DNA from: Chara braunii
Lineage: Eukaryota; Streptophyta; Charophyceae; Charales; Characeae
Assembly: GCA_003427395.1 (NCBI GenBank)
Contig: BFEA01000094.1
Span: 1,997,050 to 2,034,203, forward strand
Direction: 5' to 3'
DNA length: 37,154 nt
Part shown: in pieces, positions 19,262 to 29,048 of the stretch
Layout of the letters: every line of letters begins with the position of its first letter
How positions within the stretch are numbered: the first letter of the stretch is position 1
Notes under the pieces: model-generated
Databases searched by the model: none
Seen by the model: the letters and a program-made list of their open reading frames with translations, nothing else
Told to the model about the DNA's origin: nothing
Program-made: the position numbers and the translations under genes

Positions 19262-19632
19262 GATATAGGGATGTTGGACCCGATTTCCAAGAGATACAAA
19301 TCACATCATTGTAATATACATCACATCATGGTTAGGGTTTTGATTGATTAGATTGATGCCTCAGTTTGTTTTGGAAACTCTATAGACTAGATGGATAGGG
19401 ACGCAAGACCCGTTTTCCAGCACATATATTCACACCATTGCACACGGACACTGGACCTGATTTCCAGCAGATACATTTTCATCATTGTAAAGGGACGCTG
19501 AACCTGATTTCCAGCAGGTGTAACTCCCCACCAATAGATGGAGCCTTTGACGTCGGGGCCTGCTTACCGGGGATGCTCTTATCGCCTCGTTAAGTAGGTT
19601 TCCCGTATCCGAAGTTAAAAAAAAAAAAAAGC
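19262..19632 (+). mobile_element. Retroposon 3' tail with a tandem array of hairpin units
   Basis: Units of the form GGGAnGnTGGACCCGATTTCC occur at about 19268, 19389, 19444 and 19492; the last three are spaced about 50 bp. Stems: TTGGA/TCCAA (19274/19286), CTGGA/TCCAG (19451/19463), GCTG/CAGC (19497/19512). The last unit runs into CTCC (19524-19527) pairing with GGAG (19540-19543), then about 75 bp, then poly(A) (about 19617-19630). The end matches the tail at 22101-22233, so this is a relative of the LINE fragment in U6. Confidence 0.6.
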
Positions 19633-19639
19633 GCAGTCG

Positions 19640-20970
19640 GACAACGGATGCTCAGGCACGGTTGCGCAGGGACGGTGATGGCTCAACCAGTGGAAAATGA
19701 TGCGCAAACGGGAGAGTGGGACCACCTTGTCCCAAGAACCCCGCAAGGTTGCAACAAGGCCAATGCAGACGGGCATTGTGCAGTGTCTATTGTCGGCACT
19801 CACTCAACCGAAAACTGCATGAACCAGAACGACATATGCATGCACATGTGAGATGAGTTCACGGCTACACATTAATCACCTGAATCTGGACTCATATGGG
19901 TTCAATAGTTATCGGGGTGAGTGCGTAGACCCACTTGTGGTGAGTAACCTTTTGAGGTGAGTATGTGGTGAGGTGAGGCTCTTGGGCTACTACTCACTCC
20001 GTGTGAGTACTTACAGCCCAGGTGGGTTGGAATGAGTAGTAGTGGCATAGGGCCTTCCCTCATTGCTCATCAACTGTACGAATACAAAGACTATGGCAAT
20101 GTAGAGATTTATTTGCATTTTGCACATTTAGTGAGTGGTACGGCAAGACCCTATCCCCCCACTGATTGCTGAGGTGCTGGGCATACAAACCCAAGGGCAA
20201 CATTGTACACTGAATATCTGCACGCCACCGGCCTCATGCCACAAAGCCGCTCGGCACCCACTCCCTTCAGTTTTAGGGCATTCTCACACAAGGACTTCAA
20301 ATTTTCCGACTTAGCTCTGGATGTAATTGCGGTCAGATGCATCTAGTTCCGACCATAGTTGCAGCTGGAGTCATTGCGCAAAGTGCTAGTGTGAGGATGG
20401 GTCTTGCTTGCCAATGCATAAACATGTTCCCTACGGAATGCGAAGTTTGTAAGGGCACAACTTGAAGGAAGACAAGTCAAACCTATAAAAAAAAAAAGGC
20501 AAACCACATTTGGCAGGAAGTGCCACCTTCATATGCTTGGGTTGCTGCTCCACCTCTCGACAAAACCAACCCTGAATTTCAAGATGGGGCAAGTGGGCAA
20601 ACTTTTGACTCCAGCAAAATGTGAAACAAACGAGCTTGGAGACCTTACAAACCTTTGTTTGTGTTTGACACTCATGCCCACTATGTGGCGATGCGAATTC
20701 GTGCATTTCCTGCCTGAAGTTTCATTTTCACGTGTCGTGCACAAGGCTCTATGCCCTAATATCTGATGTAGCCAGTTAACAATGTGAAAAAAACAACAAC
20801 AAAAAACGTGGGGGGTGTGTCTGTATCTTTCAGCCTTTGACCTACAGATACACCGTCCCTTTTTCCTACACACGCATATTCCATGAGTAGTACGATAAAG
20901 CCCGTAACAGAGGGCGAGGTCCCTCTATCCAAGAGGATTGTAGTCAGCGCCTGGATCCAAACGTGTTTTT
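19640..20970. other. No gene recognised
   Basis: Only short open frames. CTACTACTCACTCC (about 19987) and GGAATGAGTAGTAG (about 20028) form a local inverted repeat amid GGTGAGT-rich sequence. Nothing else is assignable. Confidence 0.35.
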
Positions 20971-21045
20971 TTATCCAACTTGAAAAGGTTCGAGCTTAGC
21001 ACCCAATATATAAATGCCGATATTGTCGAGGGGAAAGCAACTGGT

Positions 21046-21098
21046 GAGTCATTCAACACATCCGTTAAAATTGGAATGATACAGAGTAGATTAGCATG
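21046..21098 (+). pseudogene. U6: U6 snRNA-like gene, 5' half
   Basis: ACATCCGTTAAAATTGGAAT, then GATACAGAGTAGATTAGCATG follows the plant U6 5' half closely. The ACAGAGA box, which pairs with the 5' splice site in the spliceosome, reads ACAGAGT, and the 5'-terminal stem (CCCTTCGGGG in plants) is lost. TATATAAA lies upstream at about 21007-21014, somewhat too far from the start for a standard plant U6 promoter, and no clear upstream sequence element is seen. The copy stops at AGCATG, where a LINE fragment begins. Confidence 0.8.
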
Positions 21099-22233
21099 CA
21101 GTGCCCAGGGCCAGTTCTTACATGGCGATGGTTGGATAAAATCTGGACTCAGATGGGTACTGGATCTCATTGGCCATGGGATTGGAGGGCCTTATTATGT
21201 GAGGTATGGTCCTCCCCCACTGACAATATCTTTGAAAACAATATGTTCAAAGTCGGTAGGAGAGCGGTCATGTGGACCTTTTGGAGGAAACACTGTATAC
21301 ATGCTCTGGAGGAGGTCCGTATAATTGGGGAAGAGGCAACATACATGATAAGGCAATACATTCAACAAGAACTCATGATACACTGGCAAAAAATTAAAAC
21401 CCAACTCGATTTATATCATTTAGCAAAGGACGTAACATAAGCAATTCAACAATTTTTTGGAGACTGGTTGGGCAGTGAGAATGGGGGTTGGATCGCATCT
21501 GTCAGATGGGAGGGCAAGCCCGCCCAGGAAGGCAACCAGGAGGAATTCAGGAGAGACTACCATATCTGTTTCAGAGATTGGACTACTGTGGGCCAGGAGA
21601 TCCCACTGCGACCTACTACAGAATTCCCCGACCCCTTCCCGCCCCACCAACTGGCGATGGTGGATATGCAATGGTATGGAGCAGACTGAACGGGCAACCC
21701 CTGAAGAACAAGAAGTAGCCGCATTGTTGACCTTTTGAATATTCTAGAAGCAACTGAGCATGAGGGTTCTGTAGGCAACTGAGCATGGTTTGGGAGTGTG
21801 TGGCTCCCCTGATTAGTATTAGTCCCTAGTATCAGTCCTTAGCGGTCTATCTGATGCCCTTTTATAAGGGTGAAGAGATTCAAAAAGGGATTGGTTGCCC
21901 TGCATGCTCACACAAGGCTACTTACTGGATATTACACAGGATCTGCTCAGTAAATCCCCTGGGTTTCAGGGCAATCAATGCTGACAGACTCCATAGCCAA
22001 TATTCTCACAGGGTCTCCTCAGTCAATCCCCGGTTGTGCAGGGTAATCAATGCTGACAGACCTCACACTGTTTTTCACCTTCTCAAGATGTTTTCTTTCA
22101 AGGGATGTTGGACCCGTTTTCCAGCAGGTGACGCTCCCCACTAATAGATGGAGCCTCTCCCCAGGTGTTAGCGGTGTCTGCTCTTACCAGCAGCAGTAAT
22201 ATTGGTGGGGTTGTTTAAGAAAAGAAAAAAAAA
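21099..22233 (+). mobile_element. 5'-truncated LINE inserted in the U6 copy
   Basis: The first frame (21096-21440) matches the post-zinc-knuckle C-terminus of LINE ORF2: WTFWRKHCIHALEE and the following IRQYIQQELMIHW align with WWRRNDLLF and the pattern ending ITILSDW in the LINE at 4282-8517. A second piece (21468-21689, ending HQLAMVDMQWYGAD) follows in another frame. The 3' end has hairpin 1 (TTGGA 22108-22112 with TCCAG 22120-22124), hairpin 2 (GCTCC 22133-22137 with GGAGC 22150-22154), about 65 bp, and an A-rich tail. CATG stands at both junctions (21095-21098 and 22234-22237), a 4-bp target duplication. Confidence 0.72.
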
Positions 22234-22275
22234 CATGACCCCTGCGCAAGGATGACACGCATAAATCGAGAAAGC
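22234..22275 (+). pseudogene. U6: U6 snRNA-like gene, 3' half
   Basis: CATGACCCCTGCGCAAGGAT, then GACACGCATAAATCGAGAAA, is the plant U6 3' half, including the internal stem-loop that binds catalytic metals. It continues the 5' half that stops at 21098, with one G-to-A change after CATG. After GAGAAA the sequence diverges and no T-run terminator is seen at the expected place. Confidence 0.82.
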
Positions 22276-22639
22276 AATTGGTGACAATTGTGCAACGCAG
22301 CGCCGTACTGTACCAAGATTGACACGTCTAGGGTTTCCAGGAGGCAATGCTTAATACCATAGCCCAAGGGGCTTAGCTCGGGTAGACATATACTACTGAG
22401 GGAGGGATGCAAATAAGTAATGTAATTCTAGCAAATTAAGAAGAGAGCATTTTTGTGGTGGGTTCATGCAGTTTAGTGGTGGTGACCAGGGTTGTATGTG
22501 TAGGATTGGATAAGTGTCCATTTTTGTTACAATGGAACATTCTGAATATATCCACTAGAGGGACACTTGTGAACGTACTTCCGATGAAACCAGCCAATAG
22601 GGCGGGAACAACTTTTGCCTCAGGGTCACATCGAAATTC

Positions 22640-22664
22640 TTTACTAAATTATATATATATATAT
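22640..22664. repeat. (TA)n microsatellite
   Basis: TA dinucleotides flank the outer end of the left arm of the inverted repeat; similar TA runs lie at 22756-22764, 22865-22881 and 22888-22902. Confidence 0.85.
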
Positions 22665-22665
22665 A

Positions 22666-22863
22666 GTCAAACAGAGCTGCCCGGTAAACCGTAGGCAGAG
22701 AGGGAGAAGAGGACAATAAACGACTTTAACCCCGGTTGTGGTTAAGCATCAACGACTATATATATGAGTCGGTGAAACTCCGACGAAACAGTTTGTCACA
22801 GCCTCTCGTTTGTTGTCCTCTTCTCCCTCTCTGCCTACGGTTTACCGGGCAGTTCTATTTGAC
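22666..22863. repeat. 50-bp inverted repeat around a hammerhead-like motif
   Basis: The left arm (22666-22715, starting GTCAAACAGAGCTGCCCGG) and right arm (22814-22863, ending GCAGTTCTATTTGAC) are reverse complements with about two differences. The loop of about 98 bp holds the first hammerhead-like motif. TA repeats stand at the outer ends, and GACGAT(AT)n ATCGTC forms a further perfect palindrome at 22861-22884. It resembles a small mobile element with terminal inverted repeats or a retroelement end. Confidence 0.85.
22761..22797 (+). ncRNA. Hammerhead-ribozyme-like motif, copy 1 (core damaged)
   Basis: Stem II is GTCGG (22768-22772) with CCGAC (22780-22784), loop TGAAACT. GAAA follows at 22785-22788. 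A 3-bp stem III is ACA (22788-22790) with TGT (22794-22796), and C22797 is at the cleavage position. The CTGATGA box is damaged: TATATGA at 22761-22767, apparently overrun by a TA repeat. Stem I is not visible. Hammerheads with a 3-bp stem III are known from Penelope-like elements and related repeats. Confidence 0.5.
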
Positions 22864-22904
22864 GATATATATATATATATCGTCAAATATATATATATAT
22901 ATAC

Positions 22905-22941
22905 CTGATGAGTCGGTGAAACTCCGACCAAACAGTTTGTC
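22905..22941 (+). ncRNA. Hammerhead-ribozyme-like motif, copy 2 (one core base changed)
   Basis: CTGATGA (22905-22911) is intact. Stem II GTCGG (22912-22916) pairs with CCGAC (22924-22928). The next box reads CAAA instead of GAAA. Stem III ACA (22932-22934) pairs with TGT (22938-22940), then C22941. It lies exactly 144 bp after copy 1 and shares the flank CACAGCC(T/C)CTCGTTTGTT. The bases next to the core (ATAC upstream, ACAGCC downstream) do not form a stem I, so self-cleavage as drawn is unlikely. Confidence 0.55.
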
Positions 22942-22958
22942 ACAGCCCCTCGTTTGTT

Positions 22959-23093
22959 NNNNNNNNNNNNNNNNNNNNNNNNNNNNNNNNNNNNNNNNNN
23001 NNNNNNNNNNNNNNNNNNNNNNNNNNNNNNNNNNNNNNNNNNNNNNNNNNNNNNNNNNNNNNNNNNNNNNNNNNNNNNNNNNNNNNNNNNNNN
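22959..23093. other. Assembly gap of 135 N
   Basis: The gap follows the shared flank of hammerhead copy 2 and is followed by ATATCGTCACAAACAGAACT, which resembles the start of the left inverted-repeat arm. Further tandem units probably sit in the gap. Confidence 0.95.
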
Positions 23094-23195
23094 ATATCGT
23101 CACAAACAGAACTCAAGGGCCTAAAAAGGAGACTCTTCCCAAACTCAGCTATTCTGAATGTTCCTATTGAAACGAAGTCCCAACTTGGGCCTAAA

Positions 23196-23226
<31 letters not shown>

Positions 23227-23755
23227 GAGAACTATTGAAGAAATTCAGGAGAATTAAAAGAGAGGTTAAAAAACTATGAATGACTACTCACCTCTTTTCG
23301 AATGCTCAGAACCCCTAGACTTCCAAACAAAACTCTCTAAAACTGTCCAACACTGTCTTATTCCCTGTCGAGCTCTCCCAGGCCTCACACCCCCACCTGG
23401 CTAGGTTACAGAGCAACACGATTCGCCCCAGCTCCGGCCAGCGTCGTCCCAACAGTTACCCTTGGTTGTCCCTTGGAATGCCCACCCCAAAGCATCCCCA
23501 GATCTCTCTACCAGGCCTCACGCTCCTGCAATCAGCAGGTTACATGGCAACACCCCAGCACCGGCCAGCGTCGTTCTGGCATCGAACAACCGCAGATCTA
23601 TGAACGCATCAGAATCAAACAACCTAAAGGGAGTTGCTAGAAGTCCCCAGAATCCTAAAACACTCTTTTTTTTTTTAAACAAAATTCAATGCTATTTGAG
23701 GTAAATTTGAGAGACTATCCACCAGCGAAAATCCTAGCAATTGTTTTCAAACACC

Positions 23756-23900
23756 ACTTTTTTTTATTTTATTTTTTTAAACGGGCCCAATGCCCAAGGC
23801 TGATATTACCAATAAGAAGATTGAGGCCGGGTTCCTCACAGTCTACCCGGAGTGACGGAACCGAATTTGCTGAGAACCGGGCTCAGTGTCCCTCATATCA
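23756..23900 (-). mobile_element. LINE 3' end fragment, minus strand
   Basis: On the minus strand GGGACACTGAGCCCGGTTCT (about 23892 downward), then CTCCGGGTAGACTGTGAGGA and ACCCGGCCTCAAT aligns with the 3' UTR of the LINE at 4071-4165. Stem 1 is CTGAG (23870-23874) with CTCAG (23882-23886); stem 2 is CCGGGT (23827-23832) with ACCCGG (23845-23850). It ends in an A-rich tail (T-rich on plus, about 23757-23778). It is a short, strongly 5'-truncated copy of a related LINE, or a SINE that borrowed the LINE tail. Confidence 0.68.
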
Positions 23901-23903
23901 TGA

Positions 23904-23935
23904 CAATGATGATGATGATGATAATGATGATGAAC
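23904..23935. repeat. (GAT)n microsatellite
   Basis: TGATGATGATGATGATAATG-type repeat just outside the LINE tail fragment. Confidence 0.85.
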
Positions 23936-25620
23936 TTCTACTGATTTTATGTAAACTGTTATCATACTAATGACGATGATGAAAAATATAGAAGACTATG
24001 TTATATCAACAATTATGGCCTCCTAATCCTAAAACAACTCCTAGCCCTCCCTGTACCACGACATTACATCTCAGAGACAATGCCATCCTAACCAACCTCT
24101 ACCATAGCTGACATGTTCTCGCCCCCTAGACTATCCACGAACCCATAGGTTGTCAAGGCAGCCCCCCCTGGTTCACCACTGGATTGCCTTCCTCCCTCAG
24201 CAAAACCCCATATCTCTCTACAAGGCCTCACACTCCTGCCATTTGCACGTTACAGGGCAACGCCCCAGCTCCCGCCAACGTCGTTCTGGTATCGGCAATC
24301 TAAAGTGCCACAGGGTCCTAACACTCTCGAAGTCCTCAGCCACTGTCTTATTCCCTACCAAGTTCTATCAAACCTCTCACCTCCGCTATAGGTTACAGGG
24401 CAAGGCAACTCACCCCGGCTCTGGCCAGCATCGTCTTCGATAGGAACCCTTGATTGTCCTGTGAAATGCCCCCACTAGGCATTCCCAGATCTCTCTACCA
24501 GGCGTCAAGCTCCTACTGTCAACAAGTTACAGGGTCAACCCCCCAGCACTGGCCAGCGTCGTTTTGGCATCGAACAACCACAGATCCATGAATAAAACAA
24601 CATAAAAAATCGCCTCAAAAAAATTGCCAGGAGTCCCAAGAGCCTAAAAGCGTTATACCACAACCACCGAGAACGATCACAACCTCTAGAGGATAGCCAC
24701 ATCCGAACACATCACCCGTTGTTTTTTTTTTTTTACGAGATAGGATATGAGTGACATACAACAAAATTGAAAGTAAAAAATCCGAACCGCAACCACCGAC
24801 TAGCAAACTTCCCACGCAACAATTGAAAAAAACAAAGTCCCCATGATCAGTCCTCGAACCTAAACGCGGCTGGTCTCATAACCCCCTATGCTAGGGTTAT
24901 AAGGCACCACCAGGCCCCATGACCGACCAGCCTGGTATAGACGGCAAGGAATGTCTTCCTCCCTCAACAACTCCCATTAGCTGCACGACCCTAAGTGACA
25001 GGGATAAAACCCCAGCAACGGCTGCGTCGAACGTGGTGGTTCTGCCTTCCTCCCTCGACAGAGCTCCCCAAGCCTCACGCTCCCCCACGTTACAGAGCAA
25101 CGCTCCAGCACCGGCCTGCGTCGTCCCACCCACGTCCTTCTGACCTACTGGCGAAGACTAAGGCCCTTCCCCTGTTACACCCCCCTACGAGCTTCCACCC
25201 GTCCGTGCGAATAATCGGCTTCCCTTAATCGTATGTTTTTTGGCTAAAAAATACCTAGTTGACAATTTGTAAAAAACTCAAGGAGACTATAATAACCCTA
25301 CTCAGGCTCGCCAACGCAATCATACTCTCTGGCTGAGTCTGCCCAGCCTCACACCCCCACCACTAGGTTACAGGGCAACACAACTCACCCCAGCTCCGAC
25401 CGACATCCTCCAAGCAGCAACCCTTGATTTTTCCGTGAGATGCCCGCCCCTAAGCATCCCCAAATCTCTCTACCAGGCCTTATGCTCCTGCTTCGTAGGT
25501 TACAGGGCGACACCCCAACACCGACCAGCATCGATTCTGGCATCGAAAAACCGCAGATCCACAATTATGACAGCAACAGGCACACCTAAGAAGATTTGCT
25601 AAGAGTCTCCAATGAGAGAA

Positions 25621-26063
25621 GCCTTATCAGAAAACACTAATTGGAACATGGAAAATCACGTCAAAGTTTGAAAGTTTAAAACAAAATCATCAAATTAACC
25701 AAGATCATTAGATTAGGTAGAATTCATCACGAATCATTGACAAATTAGAATATCGAATCATCACAAATTAGAAAACAGAAACATGACAATTTAGAAGATC
25801 TATCTACGACGAAATTTAGGAAACCTATATGAACTATTATTAGCATTTACGAATAGGATGTCCAAATAGGACTGGGAAGTACTTGCTTCCCAGTCGAAGT
25901 ATAAGCGAGAGGAAAGGGGGGAGGGGAACCCTGCAATAAGGACTTCCATTAAGAAGTGAAAAAAAGCGGTGCCAAGAATATGGTGATCGAACTCGCACAG
26001 CATGGTGATGATTAGCTAACCTGCTTCAGGACTTAGATTCTTTAGCTACAAGACTTCCAGGGA

Positions 26064-26068
<5 letters not shown>
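25621..26068. other. No gene recognised
   Basis: AT-rich sequence with repeated ATCA and AAATTAGAA(T/A)A phrases (25640-25800). GCTTCCCAGTCGAAGTA at about 25885 resembles GCTTCCCAGTCCAAGTA upstream of the U6 copy near 36989, but no U6 follows. Confidence 0.35.
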
Positions 26069-26069
<1 letters not shown>

Positions 26070-26143
<74 letters not shown>

Positions 26144-26147
26144 NCTC

Positions 26148-26181
<34 letters not shown>

Positions 26182-26209
26182 TCCCTCCCCCCCCCCCCCC
26201 CCCCCCCCC
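26070..26209. repeat. (CT)n tract followed by C-runs
   Basis: A perfect CT run to about 26148, one N at 26144, then two C homopolymers separated by TCTCCCT. Long Glu/Arg and Gly frames across it are artefacts. Its true length is unreliable. Confidence 0.9.
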
Positions 26210-27638
26210 TACCCACTTGCCTTTTCTCCTTTCTTCCTTGTCCATTGCCTCCCTTTCGCCTGCCCAATCTATTCGTGGAGAGACTTGGGGAGAGGAGAAA
26301 AAAAAAAAAAAAAAAAAAAAAAAATTGTCCTTCCAACTTGGCTGCCGTGGTACACGGCCCCAGCCGACGTCATAAACGAATGACTCACTACTAAAATTTC
26401 GGAGACTTGGGGCTAGTGGGCCACAATGGCTGGTGGTGCCAACCGAAAAAAAAAAAGAAAAAAAAAAAAGTTGCTGCTGGTTTGGCAAAGCATGGTGTGC
26501 AGGTCTCTTTTTCGCTAGCGCCACCAGCCATTTTGCTCCGGCAGGCCGACCTGTGAATGAAACTTATGGCACGTATGGCGTTGTCGAAGAAAAATGGTTG
26601 GGCAAGGTACTCCTGGTTTAGTCAACCCGACGATGGTTTCCCCAAACCCAGACCAAACGGATTGAAATGGTCCAGATGGGTTTATATCTAAATGCATCTG
26701 GACAGTCTGTATGTCCGGACAAGAATCCGGACAAAAATCCGGATCCAGATATTTAGACTTCTAGACCCGTACTGCCTGGATAGGCACCAGGCAGAGATGA
26801 TTTTTTTTTTTTTTTTTTTTTTTTTTCGAGTTGCCACCAGACCCAACCCCCCCAATTGTTTTATGGTACAGCCTGCTTCACCGGGCTCACCCCTCAAAAA
26901 AACGATTTGCCTCAAGGCGACACAACCCACCAAAATATTTCCCAAAATTTTGCTCCCGTACCCGACCCGCCGCCCACCCAAAATGGACCTTCACCCTGAC
27001 CCACATGCCCCCACGATAACATTACCTGCCCGCACCTGGGACCTAGTTATTTGACACCCATGCCTGCCCAGACCCTTTTTGGCCCAAGGTGCCCAGCACT
27101 CGACACCTTGCGACTCGTCAGAGTCGTTGCGCTGCCTTCTCGTCACTGCTTCACCTTGCACCGCCCGTGGACAGATTCTTGTTGTGGCACAAACTGGAAG
27201 GTGGCAATTCTAAAATAGGGAGTGAATCTTGTTGCCGTGTGAGGTTAGATTTGCTCCCTATTGTTTCAACAGAGAGTTATAGTCCAAATGTGGCGCTGGT
27301 GGCTGCACCCAGGTTTTTGTTGGGGGGGTGTGGTCCATAGGCCACAGGGGTTGAGCAGCCGGACCAGGCATAATTCTCTTGTTTATTTGGGAAATTTAGA
27401 GGGAAAAGGGGTGGGTGGGGTGACCCAGCCCGAACACTCACCCGCCAGCCACCCACACAACTGGCTTACCTCAACCCACCCACATCCAACCCAGGCAGCC
27501 TAATTTTAAACCTAGACCTGACTCCGCGGCTTGGCGGTCGGGTGGGTGTAGGTGGGTATGGGTACCCATTTCTCCAGCAGCTGGTTCTGCCCCGATACGT
27601 AAAAACTATGCGTACATACACATAATTAGTATTACTAC
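26210..27638. other. No gene recognised; poly(A)/poly(T) tracts and short repeats
   Basis: Poly(A) at about 26299-26324, poly(T) at about 26802-26826. A CCGGACAA(A/G)AATCCGGA repeat lies at about 26715-26745. A Pro/His-coding CCCA-rich stretch continues to about 27500. The poly(T) may mark the tail of a minus-strand retroposon lying to its right, but no family could be named. Confidence 0.4.
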
Positions 27639-28616
27639 TTCAATGAACCCATATCGTGAAGACACTTATCAACAATGCAAGCTCAGATGAATGTAAACCT
27701 GCTGATGATTATCAATAATCATGATCATGTCCAGATAGAATGAGATGAGAGAATCATACACAGACGAAGGAGAAAGAGGAGGGAGATTAGACTTAGAAGA
27801 ATAAGACAATTGCCCACTTCTACTTTGGGCGTCCTCCTGGATCACCGCCTCAAATAATCAATAGTCCGAACACCTATCTGAAGTTCTATTACAATGTGCC
27901 AGGTGCCACGTCAATTAGTCCTCATCAGCGCATTGGAGCAATGTCGACCTCAAGATAACCAAGTACGTGTCCACGATTACCCCGCAGTCATGATCTCCTC
28001 TTGAGTGACAATGAATCAGAACAACAATCCCAGTCACGTAGCTCAGCCACGTCAGCAAATATACATGTGGCAGCGGCCACGTCAGCGGCGACGCGTGGCA
28101 GCTGCCACGTCAGCATGCCCTAAAGACAATAGCAAGCCAGCCACCATGTCGAGCCAGCATCGCGTCGCCGTAATCACCCAAATGCCAGCGCAAAGCCAGC
28201 ATCCAACCAGCATCGCAGCGTCCAGCCAGCGTCGTAGTCAACGCGTGAAGTGAGCATTGACGCAAGACCAAATAAATGTCAAAGTCAAGAAGTCAGCGCT
28301 TATGTAGCGTTGACGCGGGGTCTGGACCCCGGATGCTGCATCCCTCAGCCGTCAAGATCTTAGTGCAAATGGCGGTCCAGATTGGCCTGAAACCGAATTC
28401 CCTCTGGCCCTGATGCTGTCTGGGTACCTGCGCACAACAAGTGAGTGTGTCCGACCAAGGGCCTGAGCGAAGTACCTTCGACCTGACAGTTGACTTAGAC
28501 TTTTGACTTTCCTAAGGCAGTGTGTGGTCTCACTGCCTGGTGCACGCCAAGTTTATCCTGCATCGTTTGGGCTCCATTTCGAGGGCCCAGACTGTTGTTG
28601 AACACGGATTACTGCG
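27639..28616 (-). repeat. 3' LTR (left copy)
   Basis: Aligns along its whole length with the right copy, from CAATGAACCCATATCGTG to CACGGATTACTGCG. Terminal TG...CA (plus reading) has decayed to TT...CG here. It contains GCCACGTCAGC at 28046, 28076 and 28104. Differences from the other LTR are scattered substitutions and small indels, so the insertion is not brand new. Confidence 0.95.
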
Positions 28617-28655
28617 TTTCTGCCGACCCATTTCCGAGTTCCATCGCAGAAACAA

Positions 28656-29048
28656 TTAAGACTTCAACCAACGTTCATATGCAGATACAATATCAGAAAC
28701 AGTTTCAAGTAATTCTCGTTTACTAAACCATCTGTCCTCAGATGGTGCCTCAGATTTGAAATGTACCTTGAATTGTTTTTGGGGTTGTCCACGTGCACCT
28801 CTAGAGAAGTACCCATGCTCTATGATCTGGTCTACTTCATATCTGCCTTCCATGAATGGTGGAATCATAGATGGTCTATTTGGGAACTCATTTCCTTCTA
28901 CAGAGGGCAACAATTTTGACGCATGAAAGAGAGGATACGTTTTGAGGTGCGGGTGAATATCGATACAATAAGACGGTCCCTCTGCATCCCCAATTACTTT
29001 CAGAACTTCCCCGGATCCAAAATAGACAGACAAAAGTTTCTGAGACAT
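28656..29048 (-). pseudogene. Integrase C-terminal end with chromodomain
   Basis: A 130-codon frame. FHASKLLPSVEG (about 41-52) is the usual GPY/F-end motif of chromovirus integrase. Residues 70-125 (YEVDQIIEHGYFSRG, then KQFKVHFKSEAPSEDRWFSK, then REL) follow the chromodomain pattern: Y-x-V-E-x-I, a two-strand core, and the W/F-x-x-x-x-L end. Chromodomains bind methylated histone tails; two of the usual aromatic cage positions are not clearly kept. The frame is shifted by one base from the integrase part upstream, at about 29040-29060. Confidence 0.75.

Larger units (their letters stand above)
23280..25620 (+). repeat. Higher-order tandem repeat of about 980 bp
   Basis: TAGGTTACAGAGCAAC or a variant stands at about 23404, 24390 and 25366, and the paired AGGTTACAGGGCAAC motif at about 23539, 24525 and 25497, so units step by 976-986 bp. 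Each has two related subunits 131-135 bp apart, both with GGCCTCAC, the GTTACAG core and CCGGCCAGCGTCGT. The unit end (CGCAGATCTATGAA ... AGTCCCCAGAATCCTAAAA) also recurs. Extra single subunits lie at about 24247 and 25088. The part at 23756-23900 is an insertion. No gene is recognised. Confidence 0.8.

Noticed and set aside
22736-23170. 144-residue frame
   Set aside because: It runs through 135 unread bases and TA repeats.
25885-25965. Third U6 copy downstream of GCTTCCCAGTCGAAGTA
   Set aside because: GGACTTCCATTAAG is only weakly similar to the U6 start, and no ACAGAGA or internal stem-loop follows.
26042-26524. Long minus-strand frame with Glu/Arg and Gly runs
   Set aside because: It is the translation of the CT and C simple repeats.
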